From: Bacillota bacterium
GTDB lineage: Bacteria > Bacillota > Clostridia > Ch29
NCBI GenBank assembly: GCA_013540605.1
Contig: JABVCK010000001.1
Coordinates: 278,340-342,339 of the forward strand
Length of the DNA: 64,000 nt
Direction of reading: 5' to 3'
How positions within the stretch are numbered: position 1 is the first letter of the stretch; the number at the start of each line of letters is the position of its first letter. The position numbers were made by a program, and so were the translations under genes. The notes below the pieces were generated by a model. It saw nothing but the letters and a program-made list of their open reading frames with translations. It was not told the DNA's origin and searched no databases. This document shows, one piece after another, positions 42,254-51,642 of the stretch.

Positions 42254-43552
42254 ATGGTTGAGGAGTTGAAAATCTTAACCGGTTATTGTGGACGATATAA
42301 TTATGCGTCTGTTAAGGAGTATGTTTCCCTGGGTGGATACCAGGGACTAAAAAAGGCGCTTGCAATGAAGCCGGAGGATGTAATAAACGAAGTCATAGTG
42401 TCAAATCTCATGGGCAGGGGTGGAGCAGCTTACCCCACAGGTGAAAAGTGGGATATGATATCCCGTATCGACAACGATCCTAAATATATAGTGTGCAATG
42501 CCGACGAAGGAGAGCCGGGAACCTTCAAGGATAAAAAGCTCATATATAACGATCCCATGAAAATAATTGAGGGTATGACCATTGCAGCCTATGCAATTTC
42601 CTCAAAAAAAGGTTACATATATATCAGGGGAGAATACAGGGAAGGGTATTACAGGCTTAAGGAAGCCATACGAAGCGCAAAGGCTGCCGGATATTTAGGC
42701 GTCAGTATTCTGGGCACTACCCTGGATTTTGATATAGAGGTGGTCTCAGGCGCCGGTGCATATGTTTGTGGCGAAAACAGTGCCCTGTGTGAATCCATTG
42801 AGGGGAAAAGCGGACGTCCGAGGCTTAAACCACCCTACATAAAAAACGTTGGCATATACGGCCAGCCGACTCTGGTTAACAACGTAGAGACATTCTCCTG
42901 TATCCCCTACATAATCGAAAAGGGCGGGAAAAACTATGCAAGCATAGGCACTGAATCCAGCGCCGGTACTAAGCTTGTATCAGTTAGCGGAAACGTAAAA
43001 AATCCCGGCGTATTTGAGATTCCCTTCGGTGTAACCCTCAGAGAGATTGTCTACGGCCTTGCCGGCGGTGTTGAGGATGGAAATGTCCTAAAATTTGTAC
43101 AAATGGGCGGAGCATCAGGAGCATGTTTTACCGATAGCGATCTTGATACTCCCCTTGATTATAAAGCTTTAAGGAGCAAGAGAATCAGCATAGGGTCGGG
43201 CGCAATAGTCGTTGCCGACCAAACCAATTGTGCAGTTGACTATGCGCTAATGACAATGGAGTTTTTCCTCCACGAATCCTGCGGAAAATGCACCCCTTGC
43301 CGGGAGGGCAATGCCCAACTTTGCCGTATATTGAAAAACCTGGTGCTGGGAACAGCTAATGAAAAACAGGTCCGTCACCTGGAGAACATCTCTCAGCTCA
43401 TGATGAAGGCTTCCTCCTGCGGACTGGGGAAAGCTGCCCCGACTGCTGTGCTTACTCTATATAGCAATTTTAAGGAAGAATTCCTGGAACACGTAGAGGG
43501 ATACTGCAGAACCGGAAGTTGTAATATTTCCAGAAAGAAGGCTGTTGTGTAA
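42254..43552 (+). CDS. NADH dehydrogenase subunit F-like (NuoF, FMN/4Fe-4S)
   Basis: MGRGGAAYPTGEKW, CNADEGEPGTFKDK, ESCGKCTPCREG. Confidence 0.95.
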   Translation: MVEELKILTGYCGRYNYASVKEYVSLGGYQGLKKALAMKPEDVINEVIVSNLMGRGGAAYPTGEKWDMISRIDNDPKYIVCNADEGEPGTFKDKKLIYNDPMKIIEGMTIAAYAISSKKGYIYIRGEYREGYYRLKEAIRSAKAAGYLGVSILGTTLDFDIEVVSGAGAYVCGENSALCESIEGKSGRPRLKPPYIKNVGIYGQPTLVNNVETFSCIPYIIEKGGKNYASIGTESSAGTKLVSVSGNVKNPGVFEIPFGVTLREIVYGLAGGVEDGNVLKFVQMGGASGACFTDSDLDTPLDYKALRSKRISIGSGAIVVADQTNCAVDYALMTMEFFLHESCGKCTPCREGNAQLCRILKNLVLGTANEKQVRHLENISQLMMKASSCGLGKAAPTAVLTLYSNFKEEFLEHVEGYCRTGSCNISRKKAVV

Positions 43553-43587
43553 CTCCTTGCGTGATTTCATGATCATAGTAACCCTGG

Positions 43588-43623
43588 ATTCGAAGTCACC
43601 TTAAACGGTGGCTTCGAATTTTT
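43588..43623 (+). terminator. Terminator downstream of nuoF-like gene
   Basis: ATTCGAAGtCACC-ttaaac-GGTGgCTTCGAATTTTTT. Confidence 0.85.
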
Positions 43624-43763
43624 TATTGCATAGGAAAGCATACTTTCTATTGAACTTCGCGTTTTTTCTCCTTATGTTGAAAATTTGGCCTTTCTGACCC
43701 TTATACAAAGGTTTTTTTGTGTTTTAGGTCCCCTTATATGACCAATGCATTTTAAACGCCTTA

Positions 43764-43790
43764 GACGGCCTCACAGAAGGCCGTTTTTTT
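43764..43790 (+). terminator. Second terminator
   Basis: ACGGCCT-cacag-AAGGCCGTTTTTTT. Confidence 0.8.
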
Positions 43791-43930
43791 CCATCAACCG
43801 TCAACCTAAAAAAAATAATCAATATAAGCAAATTATTTCATTGAATATAGCTAATGGTGCTACAAAAACTATACTATAAGGCTAAACACTTTTGTGGAAT
43901 CAACATCGCAGATGGCATGGAGGTGAATTT

Positions 43931-44722
43931 GTGAATAAAAGGCTTATTTTTATACTGTTCACGGTTGTTCTACTGGTAGCTTTTTCCGCCTGTGCGAGAA
44001 AAGAGACTCAGCCTCCCCAGCAGGATCAGACACCGCAAGAGGGTGCAATAAAGGACGGCGTCTATTTCCAGGAAGGAGAAGCGGACGAAAGAGGCTGGAA
44101 ACCGATGATAACCATCATTGTTAACAACGGCAAAATAGTTAAAGCGCATTATGATGAGATTAACCAGGAGAACAATTTAAAGGGTTTTGACCAGGAGTAC
44201 CTTGATGATTGGAAAGATAAGTCGGGAACCAATCTTCTCACAGCAGAGAAAAAGCTGGTTGATTCATTGATAGAAAAGCAGGATCCGGAACAGGTCGACT
44301 CTGTTACAGGAGCCACAAGCACTACAGGCAAGTTCAAGGACCTGGCGGCAAAAGCTTTAAAAAACAACCCTCAGGACAAAAAATCCAGCGGTTACTACAA
44401 CGGTCTATTCAAGGCGGAACTTGACTTTGATGAAAGGGGTTGGAAACCCTACGCAGCAGTCATTGTCAGGAATGAAAAGATTGCTGGAGCTTACTACGAC
44501 GAAGTAAACAAGGATACAGAGAAGCTCAAGAGCTATGACGATGATTACAATCAGCAATGGCAGGAAAAAAGCGTGGAAAACCTGCGGTCGGCAAGACCAA
44601 AGCTTATAGACTCGCTGCTGGAGAAGCAAAAACCGGGCGAGGTTGATGCAGTTACCGGGGCTACTTCCACAACTTCGAAATTCAAAGAGTTGATGCAGAA
44701 AGCCCTAACGCCATTCAGTTAA
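43931..44722 (+). CDS. FMN-binding lipoprotein with two tandem flavinylation domains
   Basis: GTG start; lipobox VAFSAC; duplicated (ERGWKP..., DSVTGATSTT / DAVTGATSTT). Confidence 0.85.
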   Translation: MNKRLIFILFTVVLLVAFSACARKETQPPQQDQTPQEGAIKDGVYFQEGEADERGWKPMITIIVNNGKIVKAHYDEINQENNLKGFDQEYLDDWKDKSGTNLLTAEKKLVDSLIEKQDPEQVDSVTGATSTTGKFKDLAAKALKNNPQDKKSSGYYNGLFKAELDFDERGWKPYAAVIVRNEKIAGAYYDEVNKDTEKLKSYDDDYNQQWQEKSVENLRSARPKLIDSLLEKQKPGEVDAVTGATSTTSKFKELMQKALTPFS

Positions 44723-44730
44723 GTAATAAA

Positions 44731-44790
44731 AATGGGACATTCTCTCAGAGAACATGGGACACATCTTATAAAAGAAGGCGTGTCCCATAA
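44731..44790. repeat. GGGACA palindrome element
   Basis: ATGGGACATTCTC...ATGGGACACATCTT...AAGGCGTGTCCCATAAA. Confidence 0.65.
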
Positions 44791-44901
44791 ATTTTTCGAG
44801 AACAATGGTTTACGTAATATAATTATTGTTAACTTTTGTGGCATGATAACCTGTTAACATAAAATATTGCCTCGAATGCATGCGTGTCGGAAGGTCTTTG
44901 T

Positions 44902-46107
44902 TTACATAATATTTTCGACGTATTTTTTGCCCGTCTTGAAATAAAAAAGGAACACCAGGGTTGCAGAAAAATACAGGACCGTTGTTATAAAGTAGGGAAA
45001 TTCGTAGCTGATGTTCTTCATTAGATAACCTCCAGCAAAGGACCCAACGCCCCTTGAAAGGTTGTCAAAAACTTTCATCAGGCTGGAGAGAAGGGGCCTT
45101 GCGGAATCGTCCACCTGTTCCATTGCGATATTCTGTGTTAAGGGATAGGCCATACACATAAGGCTGCTTCTCATAAGAAACGCAAAGACCACCAGGTATA
45201 TATTAGGCGGCGTTGCAATCAGAATAAGGAATGGTATGGACATCATCTGACAAATGATTACGGTGTTTACCTTGCCTAGTCTGGAGACAGCCCATGGTAT
45301 AATCAATGTTCCTATAATTATTGAAAACTGGCTGGCCGACATGAGCGTACCGACCTTGTAGCTTTCGAGGTTCAGTTTATATGATAGAAAAATATTAAAG
45401 AACGGGATTACCAGGCCGGCACCCAGTCCTATCAGAGTTGTAAAACCTAAAATTGCCGCTGTACCGCTGCTCTGAAGCTGTTTTATATCCGGATACATAG
45501 CAGAGCTTGCCATGACAGCATTTCTCTTGTTCATTAAAAAGACCGGGATAATCGACAGGAACGAAATAAATGTGAATACCAATAGTGATATCCTCATAGA
45601 CAAAAACTCAGGCAGCCTGGAGCTCAGCATGTCGGAAAACAGTCCTGAAAGGAAATTTCCTAATACATAGGCAAGCATCGTCACGGTGAAATTGTAACTG
45701 AATAGGTGCACCCTGTTTTCTGCACAGCTGTTGCGCATTATGAACGGGCTCTCATTAACAAACACCAGGGCATAACCCATCCCCGAAAGCAACGAACCGG
45801 CGATTATTAGCTGTTCATTAATAAAGGTGAACTGTAGTATGTTTGCCACCAGTATTATTGCGGATGCCAGCATCAGGCTTTTTGCAGGACCAAAACGCCC
45901 ACAGCAAAAACCTCCCGGTATTGCCGCCAAACCTATTGCAATAGTTTTTGCAGCAACGACCCGTCCATAGAATTCCTCAGAAAAACCAATTTTCAGAATG
46001 TATAACCCAAAGAGGACATTGGTAGCACCGACTACTATATTAATAAGAAGAGCATAGGTTAAAAATAATTTGGCATTTCTGGAAAAGCTGCTGATAGGGC
46101 TGTTCAA
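44902..46107 (-). CDS. MFS transporter
   Basis: 12-TM hydrophobic pattern. Confidence 0.85.
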   Translation of the reverse strand: MNSPISSFSRNAKLFLTYALLINIVVGATNVLFGLYILKIGFSEEFYGRVVAAKTIAIGLAAIPGGFCCGRFGPAKSLMLASAIILVANILQFTFINEQLIIAGSLLSGMGYALVFVNESPFIMRNSCAENRVHLFSYNFTVTMLAYVLGNFLSGLFSDMLSSRLPEFLSMRISLLVFTFISFLSIIPVFLMNKRNAVMASSAMYPDIKQLQSSGTAAILGFTTLIGLGAGLVIPFFNIFLSYKLNLESYKVGTLMSASQFSIIIGTLIIPWAVSRLGKVNTVIICQMMSIPFLILIATPPNIYLVVFAFLMRSSLMCMAYPLTQNIAMEQVDDSARPLLSSLMKVFDNLSRGVGSFAGGYLMKNISYEFPYFITTVLYFSATLVFLFYFKTGKKYVENIM

Positions 46108-46291
46108 AACTATCGCCTCCGGTTTTTGTCAACAATTTATTATACATCCGGTAGTAATGATTTTCAAGACGACAAATTTTTTCATGTTATGGTATAATAG
46201 AGGAGAGCTACTTATCCACAGGGTAATAGTATTTTTTGTGCATAAGTGGTATTATACAAAATATTCATTTTGTATAATTAGGAGGATGGTT

Positions 46292-47269
46292 ATGGATAAT
46301 ATACCCCTACCCCTCATGAGTTTCTTGAATTATATGGAGACCATCAAAGGTAAATCAAAAAACACGGTTAAGGAATATTACTACGACCTCAGGACCTTTT
46401 TCAGGTATTTGAAAATCCAGCGCGGTATCGTTCCGAAGTTCGCCGATTTTGAGACCATCACCATTGACGACGTCGACATCGAACTGATTAAATCGGTCAC
46501 TCTGAATGACCTTTACGGTTTTATATCCTATGTGAGCTTTGAACGGGACAACAGCAACTACACAAAAGCCCGCAAAGTCTCTACACTGCGGTCCTTTTTT
46601 AAATTTCTACATACAAAAATGCGTCTAATCGAGGAAAATCCCACATCTGACCTGGAATCGCCCAAGATTTCCTCGAGGCATCCCGTTCACCTTTCCCTGG
46701 ATGAAGCCAGAGAGCTTTTGGACGCCGTAGAAGGCGAATTCCGGGAAAGGGACTACTGTATACTCATACTCTTCCTGAACTGCGGTCTGAGGCTCTCAGA
46801 GCTGGTCAGCATAAACATAAGCAATATCCGTGAAGATACCCTTACGGTAATCGGCAAGGGCAACAAAGAAAGGACCGTGTACCTGAACGAAGCCTGTTTG
46901 AAGGCAATAAAGGGCTATTTAAGGGTAAGGCCCAGGGAAGGCGTAAAAGACAGGGATGCCCTGTTCCTCAGCAAGAGAAAACAGCGCATCAGCAATAAAA
47001 CGGTACAGTATATAGTAAAAAAATATATAGAAATGGCAGGGTTAGACGCGGAAAAGTATTCAACCCACAAGCTAAGACATACCGCTGCCACTCTCATGTA
47101 CAAACACGGTGATGTCGATATAAGGGCCCTGCAGCAGATCCTGGGGCATTCCAACATATCTACAACGCAGATATATACCCATGTGGACGACCAGCGCCTC
47201 AGGGATGCAGTGCGGCGAAATCCCCTAGCCAGGGATATCTCCGATGATAACGAAGAAAAGGATTCCTGA
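46292..47269 (+). CDS. XerC/XerD-type tyrosine recombinase
   Basis: LNCGLRLSELVSI, HKLRHTAATLMYKHGDVDIRALQQILGHSNISTTQIYTHV; start 46292 after aggagg. Confidence 0.93.
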   Translation: MDNIPLPLMSFLNYMETIKGKSKNTVKEYYYDLRTFFRYLKIQRGIVPKFADFETITIDDVDIELIKSVTLNDLYGFISYVSFERDNSNYTKARKVSTLRSFFKFLHTKMRLIEENPTSDLESPKISSRHPVHLSLDEARELLDAVEGEFRERDYCILILFLNCGLRLSELVSINISNIREDTLTVIGKGNKERTVYLNEACLKAIKGYLRVRPREGVKDRDALFLSKRKQRISNKTVQYIVKKYIEMAGLDAEKYSTHKLRHTAATLMYKHGDVDIRALQQILGHSNISTTQIYTHVDDQRLRDAVRRNPLARDISDDNEEKDS

Positions 47270-47291
47270 CCCTAATAGTTCTTTGAAATAA

Positions 47292-48491
47292 TCATTTAAC
47301 CTTGTATTTTTCTAGCAATTCCTCGAAACGCTTTACCAAAACAGTCAGCTCCTCCGATGCATCCCCTATTGTATGTACCTTGGCGGATAGGTCATTTGTG
47401 TTCTCGCTGACTTCAACGGTAGCCGAAGCTACCTTTTCGACAGTCTGCGAGATGCCTTCTATCGCCTTGCTCATCTGCTCCGACATTGCCGCCTGCTGCT
47501 CTGCTGTGGCGGCCATGTTTTCTATTTCTTCCCCTATTCCCTTTATATAGGTCACAATAGCCTTTATGCTTTCATTGGCAGAATTGGCGGTTTCTACACA
47601 TATTTCAACATCACGTATGGTTTCGTCTGCGGATTTAACCGCCCTCTTTGTCTCCTCCTGGATTCCCTTAACCAGCTCCGCTATATCCTTTGCTGCTGTC
47701 GAACTTTCCTCGGCCAGCTTCCTCACCTCATCGGCAACCACCGCAAAACCTCTCCCCGCTTCCCCTGCCCTGGCTGATTCTATTGCGGCATTTAAGGCCA
47801 GCAGGTTTGTCTGGTCTGCAATTTCTGTTATCACATGGACAATTTTTTCAATGTTTCTTGATGAATCCTCAAGGCCTGCCGCTACTTCCTCCACAACCCT
47901 TGAAGAATTTTCCATATTCTTAACCTTTTTGACCACTTCCTCAACCTTCCTGCTTCCTTCTTCTACCTTTAATTTTATATCGCTGGTGCCTTCGGTAATC
48001 CTTTGAGAGCTCAGAGAAACAGTTTCGGCCGAACTGGACAGCTCCTGGATACCGGCATTTGTCTGCTCAATACTTGCCGAGGTATCCTGCATGCTCGCAG
48101 CAATTTGATTTGCAGTATCCTTTATCATAAAAAAACCCTTTTCGGATTCTTCAATAATCCTATCAAGGTGCGTGCTCCTCGAAGACAATTCCTCAACGGC
48201 CGATTGAAGCTCCTGTATTACCTGTCTGAAACTATCTGTTATTCCGTTAAGGCTTTCGGAAATCTTTCCTATTTCATCTTTGCCCTTAAGATGCAGGTTA
48301 TCCTTAATGTCTCCTTCAGCAATCCTTTTTGAGTACTCCAGTATCCTGTTTATCCTGTTGATCAGCATAATTTTGATGAAAAACACTACAGCAAGGGGAA
48401 GTAAAAGCAGATTTATGCCGGTCTGTATCCAGATGCCAATATCCCTCGAAATAAATCCGATGGCTTCTATCTGCCTGTTAATATTATGCAA
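47292..48491 (-). CDS. Methyl-accepting chemotaxis protein (single TM, HAMP, MA domain)
   Basis: [34 protein letters not shown]. Confidence 0.92.
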   Translation of the reverse strand: MHNINRQIEAIGFISRDIGIWIQTGINLLLLPLAVVFFIKIMLINRINRILEYSKRIAEGDIKDNLHLKGKDEIGKISESLNGITDSFRQVIQELQSAVEELSSRSTHLDRIIEESEKGFFMIKDTANQIAASMQDTSASIEQTNAGIQELSSSAETVSLSSQRITEGTSDIKLKVEEGSRKVEEVVKKVKNMENSSRVVEEVAAGLEDSSRNIEKIVHVITEIADQTNLLALNAAIESARAGEAGRGFAVVADEVRKLAEESSTAAKDIAELVKGIQEETKRAVKSADETIRDVEICVETANSANESIKAIVTYIKGIGEEIENMAATAEQQAAMSEQMSKAIEGISQTVEKVASATVEVSENTNDLSAKVHTIGDASEELTVLVKRFEELLEKYKVK

Positions 48492-49043
48492 ATCTCCGGC
48501 TATTCCGGTACAATTATAGCAATTTTTTCCGATTTATGCAACTTACTAGGATATCGTCTTAAAATTGCAATAAAAAGTGTGGGTTTAACTCAGAAAAAAC
48601 TAGCAGAGATAATTGGAGTTTCTCAGGATACAATAACAAACTATACCAAAGATACAATACCGAGAGCCGACATTCTTTACAAAATTTCTACAATCTGCGG
48701 TGTATCTATGGAATGGCTATTAACTGGGAAAAGAAATGAACGCCTAAAAGAACAGGATAATATTGAGGGAGCAAAAAAAGGCCTCAGATTAGCATCCTTT
48801 GTTTTCAATATCATGATATTATACCTTATCCATGTCCTTGATGAATGCAAAAGCTGCAAAGAATGCCTTAACAGCAATAGTCCTATATCCTATCTATTGA
48901 GGATGTCTGACGCAGAACTGGCAAAACTGCTGGATGAAGATATATCTGAATTAAAAAGGGAGGGTTTCCTCCCTACTTCCAGCTGTGCAGGTATTCAACC
49001 TGCCTGTTTGTCAGATTATCAATCTGTATGCCCATACCCTTGA
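48486..49043 (+). CDS. XRE-family HTH regulator (start uncertain)
   Basis: [51 protein letters not shown]. Confidence 0.75.
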   Translation: MQISGYSGTIIAIFSDLCNLLGYRLKIAIKSVGLTQKKLAEIIGVSQDTITNYTKDTIPRADILYKISTICGVSMEWLLTGKRNERLKEQDNIEGAKKGLRLASFVFNIMILYLIHVLDECKSCKECLNSNSPISYLLRMSDAELAKLLDEDISELKREGFLPTSSCAGIQPACLSDYQSVCPYP

Positions 49044-50238
49044 GTTTCATCTGGGCCACCCTTCGGTCTATCTCCTTAGGTACTTCATACACCTTGTTCT
49101 CCAGCTTGCCCCGGCTGTTCAGGATATACCTTGCGCAAAGGGCCTGGACACCGAAGCTCATATCCATAATCTCAACGGGATGGCCATCCCCCGCCGCCAG
49201 ATTCACCAGCCGTCCCTCCGCCAGCAGGAATATTTTTTTTCCGTCCTTGAGATAGAAACCTTCAATATTATTCCTGACCGTTTTTCTGTCGGTCAACAAT
49301 TCCTCCAGCGCATGGATATCAATCTCCACATTAAAGTGCCCGGCGTTGGCAAGGACGGCCCCGTCCTTCATAGCTTCAAAGTGTTCCTTCCTTATAACCC
49401 CGCTGCAGCCTGTAACCGTTACAAAGAAGTCCCCTATGGCCGCTGCTTCAGCCATCGGCATAACTCTATAGCCGTCCATCGCCGCCTCAAGGGCTTTTAC
49501 CGGGTCCACTTCACATACAACTACCCTTGCGCCCAGTCCTTCGGCCCTTGCCGCCACTCCCTTTCCACACCAGCCGTAACCGGCGACGACTACATCCTTG
49601 CCGCTTATCTGCAGGTTTGTGGTTCTCATGATACCATCCCAGACCGACTGTCCTGTACCGTACCTATTGTCAAACAGGTGTTTGCAGAGTGCGTTGTTCA
49701 CTGCAACCATAGGCATCTTCAAATCTCCCTTATCCTCCATCGCCTGCAGCCTGATCACCCCTGTTGTTGTCTCCTCGCACCCGCCGAAAGCATGCTCCCT
49801 CAGGTCCGCCCTTTTAGTGTGAAGCATATACGACAGGTCTCCCCCATCATCAATAACAATATGGGGTTTGCCCTCCAGTGTATACTCTATGTGCTGGAAG
49901 TACTCATCCTCGGTCGCGCCGTGCCATGCGTATACATGAATTCCATCACCAACCAGGGCAGCGGCAACATCATCCTGGGTTGACAGCGGATTGCTTCCAG
50001 TTATGAAAACTTCAGCCCCCCCTGCTCTTAATACGGTAGCAAGATAAGCGGTCTTTGCCTCCAGATGTATGGACATTGCGATCCTGATACCCTCGAAGGG
50101 TTTCTCCCTTTCATATTCTTCCCTTATCCCGTTTAGCACAGGCATGAATCCCTTTACCCATTCGATCTTTTTCGTCCCTGCACCAGCAAGGTTGATATCC
50201 CTGACAACGCTTTCTCTCATTTTTTTGTTCCTCCTCAA
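48973..50238 (-). CDS. ahcY: Adenosylhomocysteinase
   Basis: GYGWCGKGVAARAEGLGARVVVCEVDP, SVWDGIMRTTN. Confidence 0.95.
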   Translation of the reverse strand: MRRNKKMRESVVRDINLAGAGTKKIEWVKGFMPVLNGIREEYEREKPFEGIRIAMSIHLEAKTAYLATVLRAGGAEVFITGSNPLSTQDDVAAALVGDGIHVYAWHGATEDEYFQHIEYTLEGKPHIVIDDGGDLSYMLHTKRADLREHAFGGCEETTTGVIRLQAMEDKGDLKMPMVAVNNALCKHLFDNRYGTGQSVWDGIMRTTNLQISGKDVVVAGYGWCGKGVAARAEGLGARVVVCEVDPVKALEAAMDGYRVMPMAEAAAIGDFFVTVTGCSGVIRKEHFEAMKDGAVLANAGHFNVEIDIHALEELLTDRKTVRNNIEGFYLKDGKKIFLLAEGRLVNLAAGDGHPVEIMDMSFGVQALCARYILNSRGKLENKVYEVPKEIDRRVAQMKLKGMGIQIDNLTNRQVEYLHSWK

Positions 50239-50259
50239 AAAAACCCCCGTAGAGGGGGC

Positions 50260-50421
50260 TTATTCATCCATAATCTCATCGATTTCCACCGCTATGTAAT
50301 CCGCATCTCTATCAATGCACCTGCAGCAATTATCGCATATCTTATTTCTATCCAGATCACAGATCATACATTCGCCGCAGTTGTTGCACTGTTTATCCTC
50401 CAGAACACACATCTTGAACAT
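50260..50421 (-). CDS. Small Cys-rich (putative metal-binding) protein, 53 aa
   Basis: MFKMCVLEDKQCNNCGECMICDLDRNKICDNCCRCIDRDADYIAVEIDEIMDE; below the ORF-track cutoff. Confidence 0.75.
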   Translation of the reverse strand: MFKMCVLEDKQCNNCGECMICDLDRNKICDNCCRCIDRDADYIAVEIDEIMDE

Positions 50422-50485
50422 GGGAATCAACTCTCTTTTTCTTTTATTATAACCAATTCCCAGAATAATTTAAAGAAAGTTTTTA

Positions 50486-50773
50486 CTACAAAAGGGGTAT
50501 GTGCAAAACCTGTCCCGGAATCAACGCAGGGCTTTCCATATTGTTTTCCTTCATAATCCTGTTTATGTACTTCCTGATATCCATATTATCCGGCACGTAC
50601 AATTTTGCAATAGACCAAAGCGTATCGCCCGATTTTACCATATAATCGGTGTACTCCGCCATTTCATTCCCCTTTGCCAGGGTTCCTGATACAAATGTAC
50701 TCAACAATGAAATCACCATTACGGTTATAATGAAAAATGACATAGCAGTAATTCGCTTCATAATAATCGGCAC
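50486..50773 (-). CDS. LysM-domain protein divergent from lexA (YneA-like)
   Basis: TM followed by [36 protein letters not shown]...[10 protein letters not shown]. Confidence 0.85.
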   Translation of the reverse strand: MPIIMKRITAMSFFIITVMVISLLSTFVSGTLAKGNEMAEYTDYMVKSGDTLWSIAKLYVPDNMDIRKYINRIMKENNMESPALIPGQVLHIPLL

Positions 50774-50779
50774 CTCCCG

Positions 50780-50791
50780 GAACGTTTGTTC
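50780..50791. promoter_or_regulatory. LexA box 1
   Basis: GAACGTTTGTTC. Confidence 0.85.
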
Positions 50792-50808
50792 GTACTTTTA
50801 TTATATAG

Positions 50809-50820
50809 GAACATTTGTTC
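50809..50820. promoter_or_regulatory. LexA box 2
   Basis: GAACATTTGTTC. Confidence 0.85.
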
Positions 50821-50848
50821 CGGGTCAAGACAAAATATGCCATTTGCC

Positions 50849-50860
50849 GAACATTTGTTT
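50849..50860. promoter_or_regulatory. LexA box 3 (one mismatch)
   Basis: GAACATTTGTTT. Confidence 0.75.
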
Positions 50861-50920
50861 GATATTCGTCGGCTGCTGTGTTATAATTTATTTATCAAAG
50901 CCAGAAAGGAGAATTGTTCC

Positions 50921-51535
50921 ATGAATAAGAGAAACCTGAACGGAAAGCAGCGAGAGGTCTTGGATTTTATTAAGAGCGAACTATACGATAAGGGTTATCC
51001 CCCTTCGGTAAGGGAAATATGCGAAGCCGTAGGACTTAAGTCTACCTCAACCGTCCATGGACATCTGGAAAGATTAGAGAAAAAGGGATACATACGTAGA
51101 GACCCTACCAAGCCCAGGGCTATTGAAGTTTTGGATAATTCTCCCCTATCCCTTGCAAGGGAGTTGGTAGAAGTTCCGATAATAGGAAAAGTAACCGCAG
51201 GACAGCCCATCCTTGCAGTAGAAAACGTTGAAGATACCTTTCCGCTGCCCGTTGATTTTCTCAGCGGGGACAATCATTTTATTCTCGTTGTCCGCGGTGA
51301 AAGCATGATTGAAGCCGGCATCCTTGACGGCGACTATGTTGTTGTGAAACAGCAAAACCACGCCTATAACGGGGACATAGTGGTGGCTCTTATCGGAGAG
51401 GAAGCAACGGTAAAAACCTTCTATAAGGAGAAGGACTACGTAAGGCTCCAGCCCCAAAATCCCTTCATGGAGCCCATAATAACCGATGACGTAAAGATTC
51501 TCGGAAAGGTTATAGGGGTATTCCGCAAGATTTAG
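50921..51535 (+). CDS. lexA: LexA repressor
   Basis: [68 protein letters not shown]; start 50921 after gaaaggag. Confidence 0.97.
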   Translation: MNKRNLNGKQREVLDFIKSELYDKGYPPSVREICEAVGLKSTSTVHGHLERLEKKGYIRRDPTKPRAIEVLDNSPLSLARELVEVPIIGKVTAGQPILAVENVEDTFPLPVDFLSGDNHFILVVRGESMIEAGILDGDYVVVKQQNHAYNGDIVVALIGEEATVKTFYKEKDYVRLQPQNPFMEPIITDDVKILGKVIGVFRKI

Positions 51536-51537
51536 GT

Positions 51538-51642
51538 GCGAGAGCGCAGGTGCCTGGTTACTGACCACTGGTCTCTGACGTCTGTCATCTGTTAACTTGC
51601 AACTGAATTTCTAGTCACTGACCACTGATCACTGGCCACTGA
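51538..51642. repeat. 7-bp-period array H7 (15 units) between lexA and lyase 3' ends
   Basis: gcgagag cgcaggt gcctggt tactgac cactggt ctctgac gtctgtc atctgtt aacttgc aactgaa tttctag tcactga ccactga tcactgg ccactga. Confidence 0.9.

Noticed and set aside
43620-43760. Possible riboswitch or IS end between the two terminators after nuoF
   Set aside because: Could not identify conserved motif or inverted repeats; left unannotated
48985-49983. 332-aa + ORF opposite ahcY
   Set aside because: Antisense to a clear adenosylhomocysteinase
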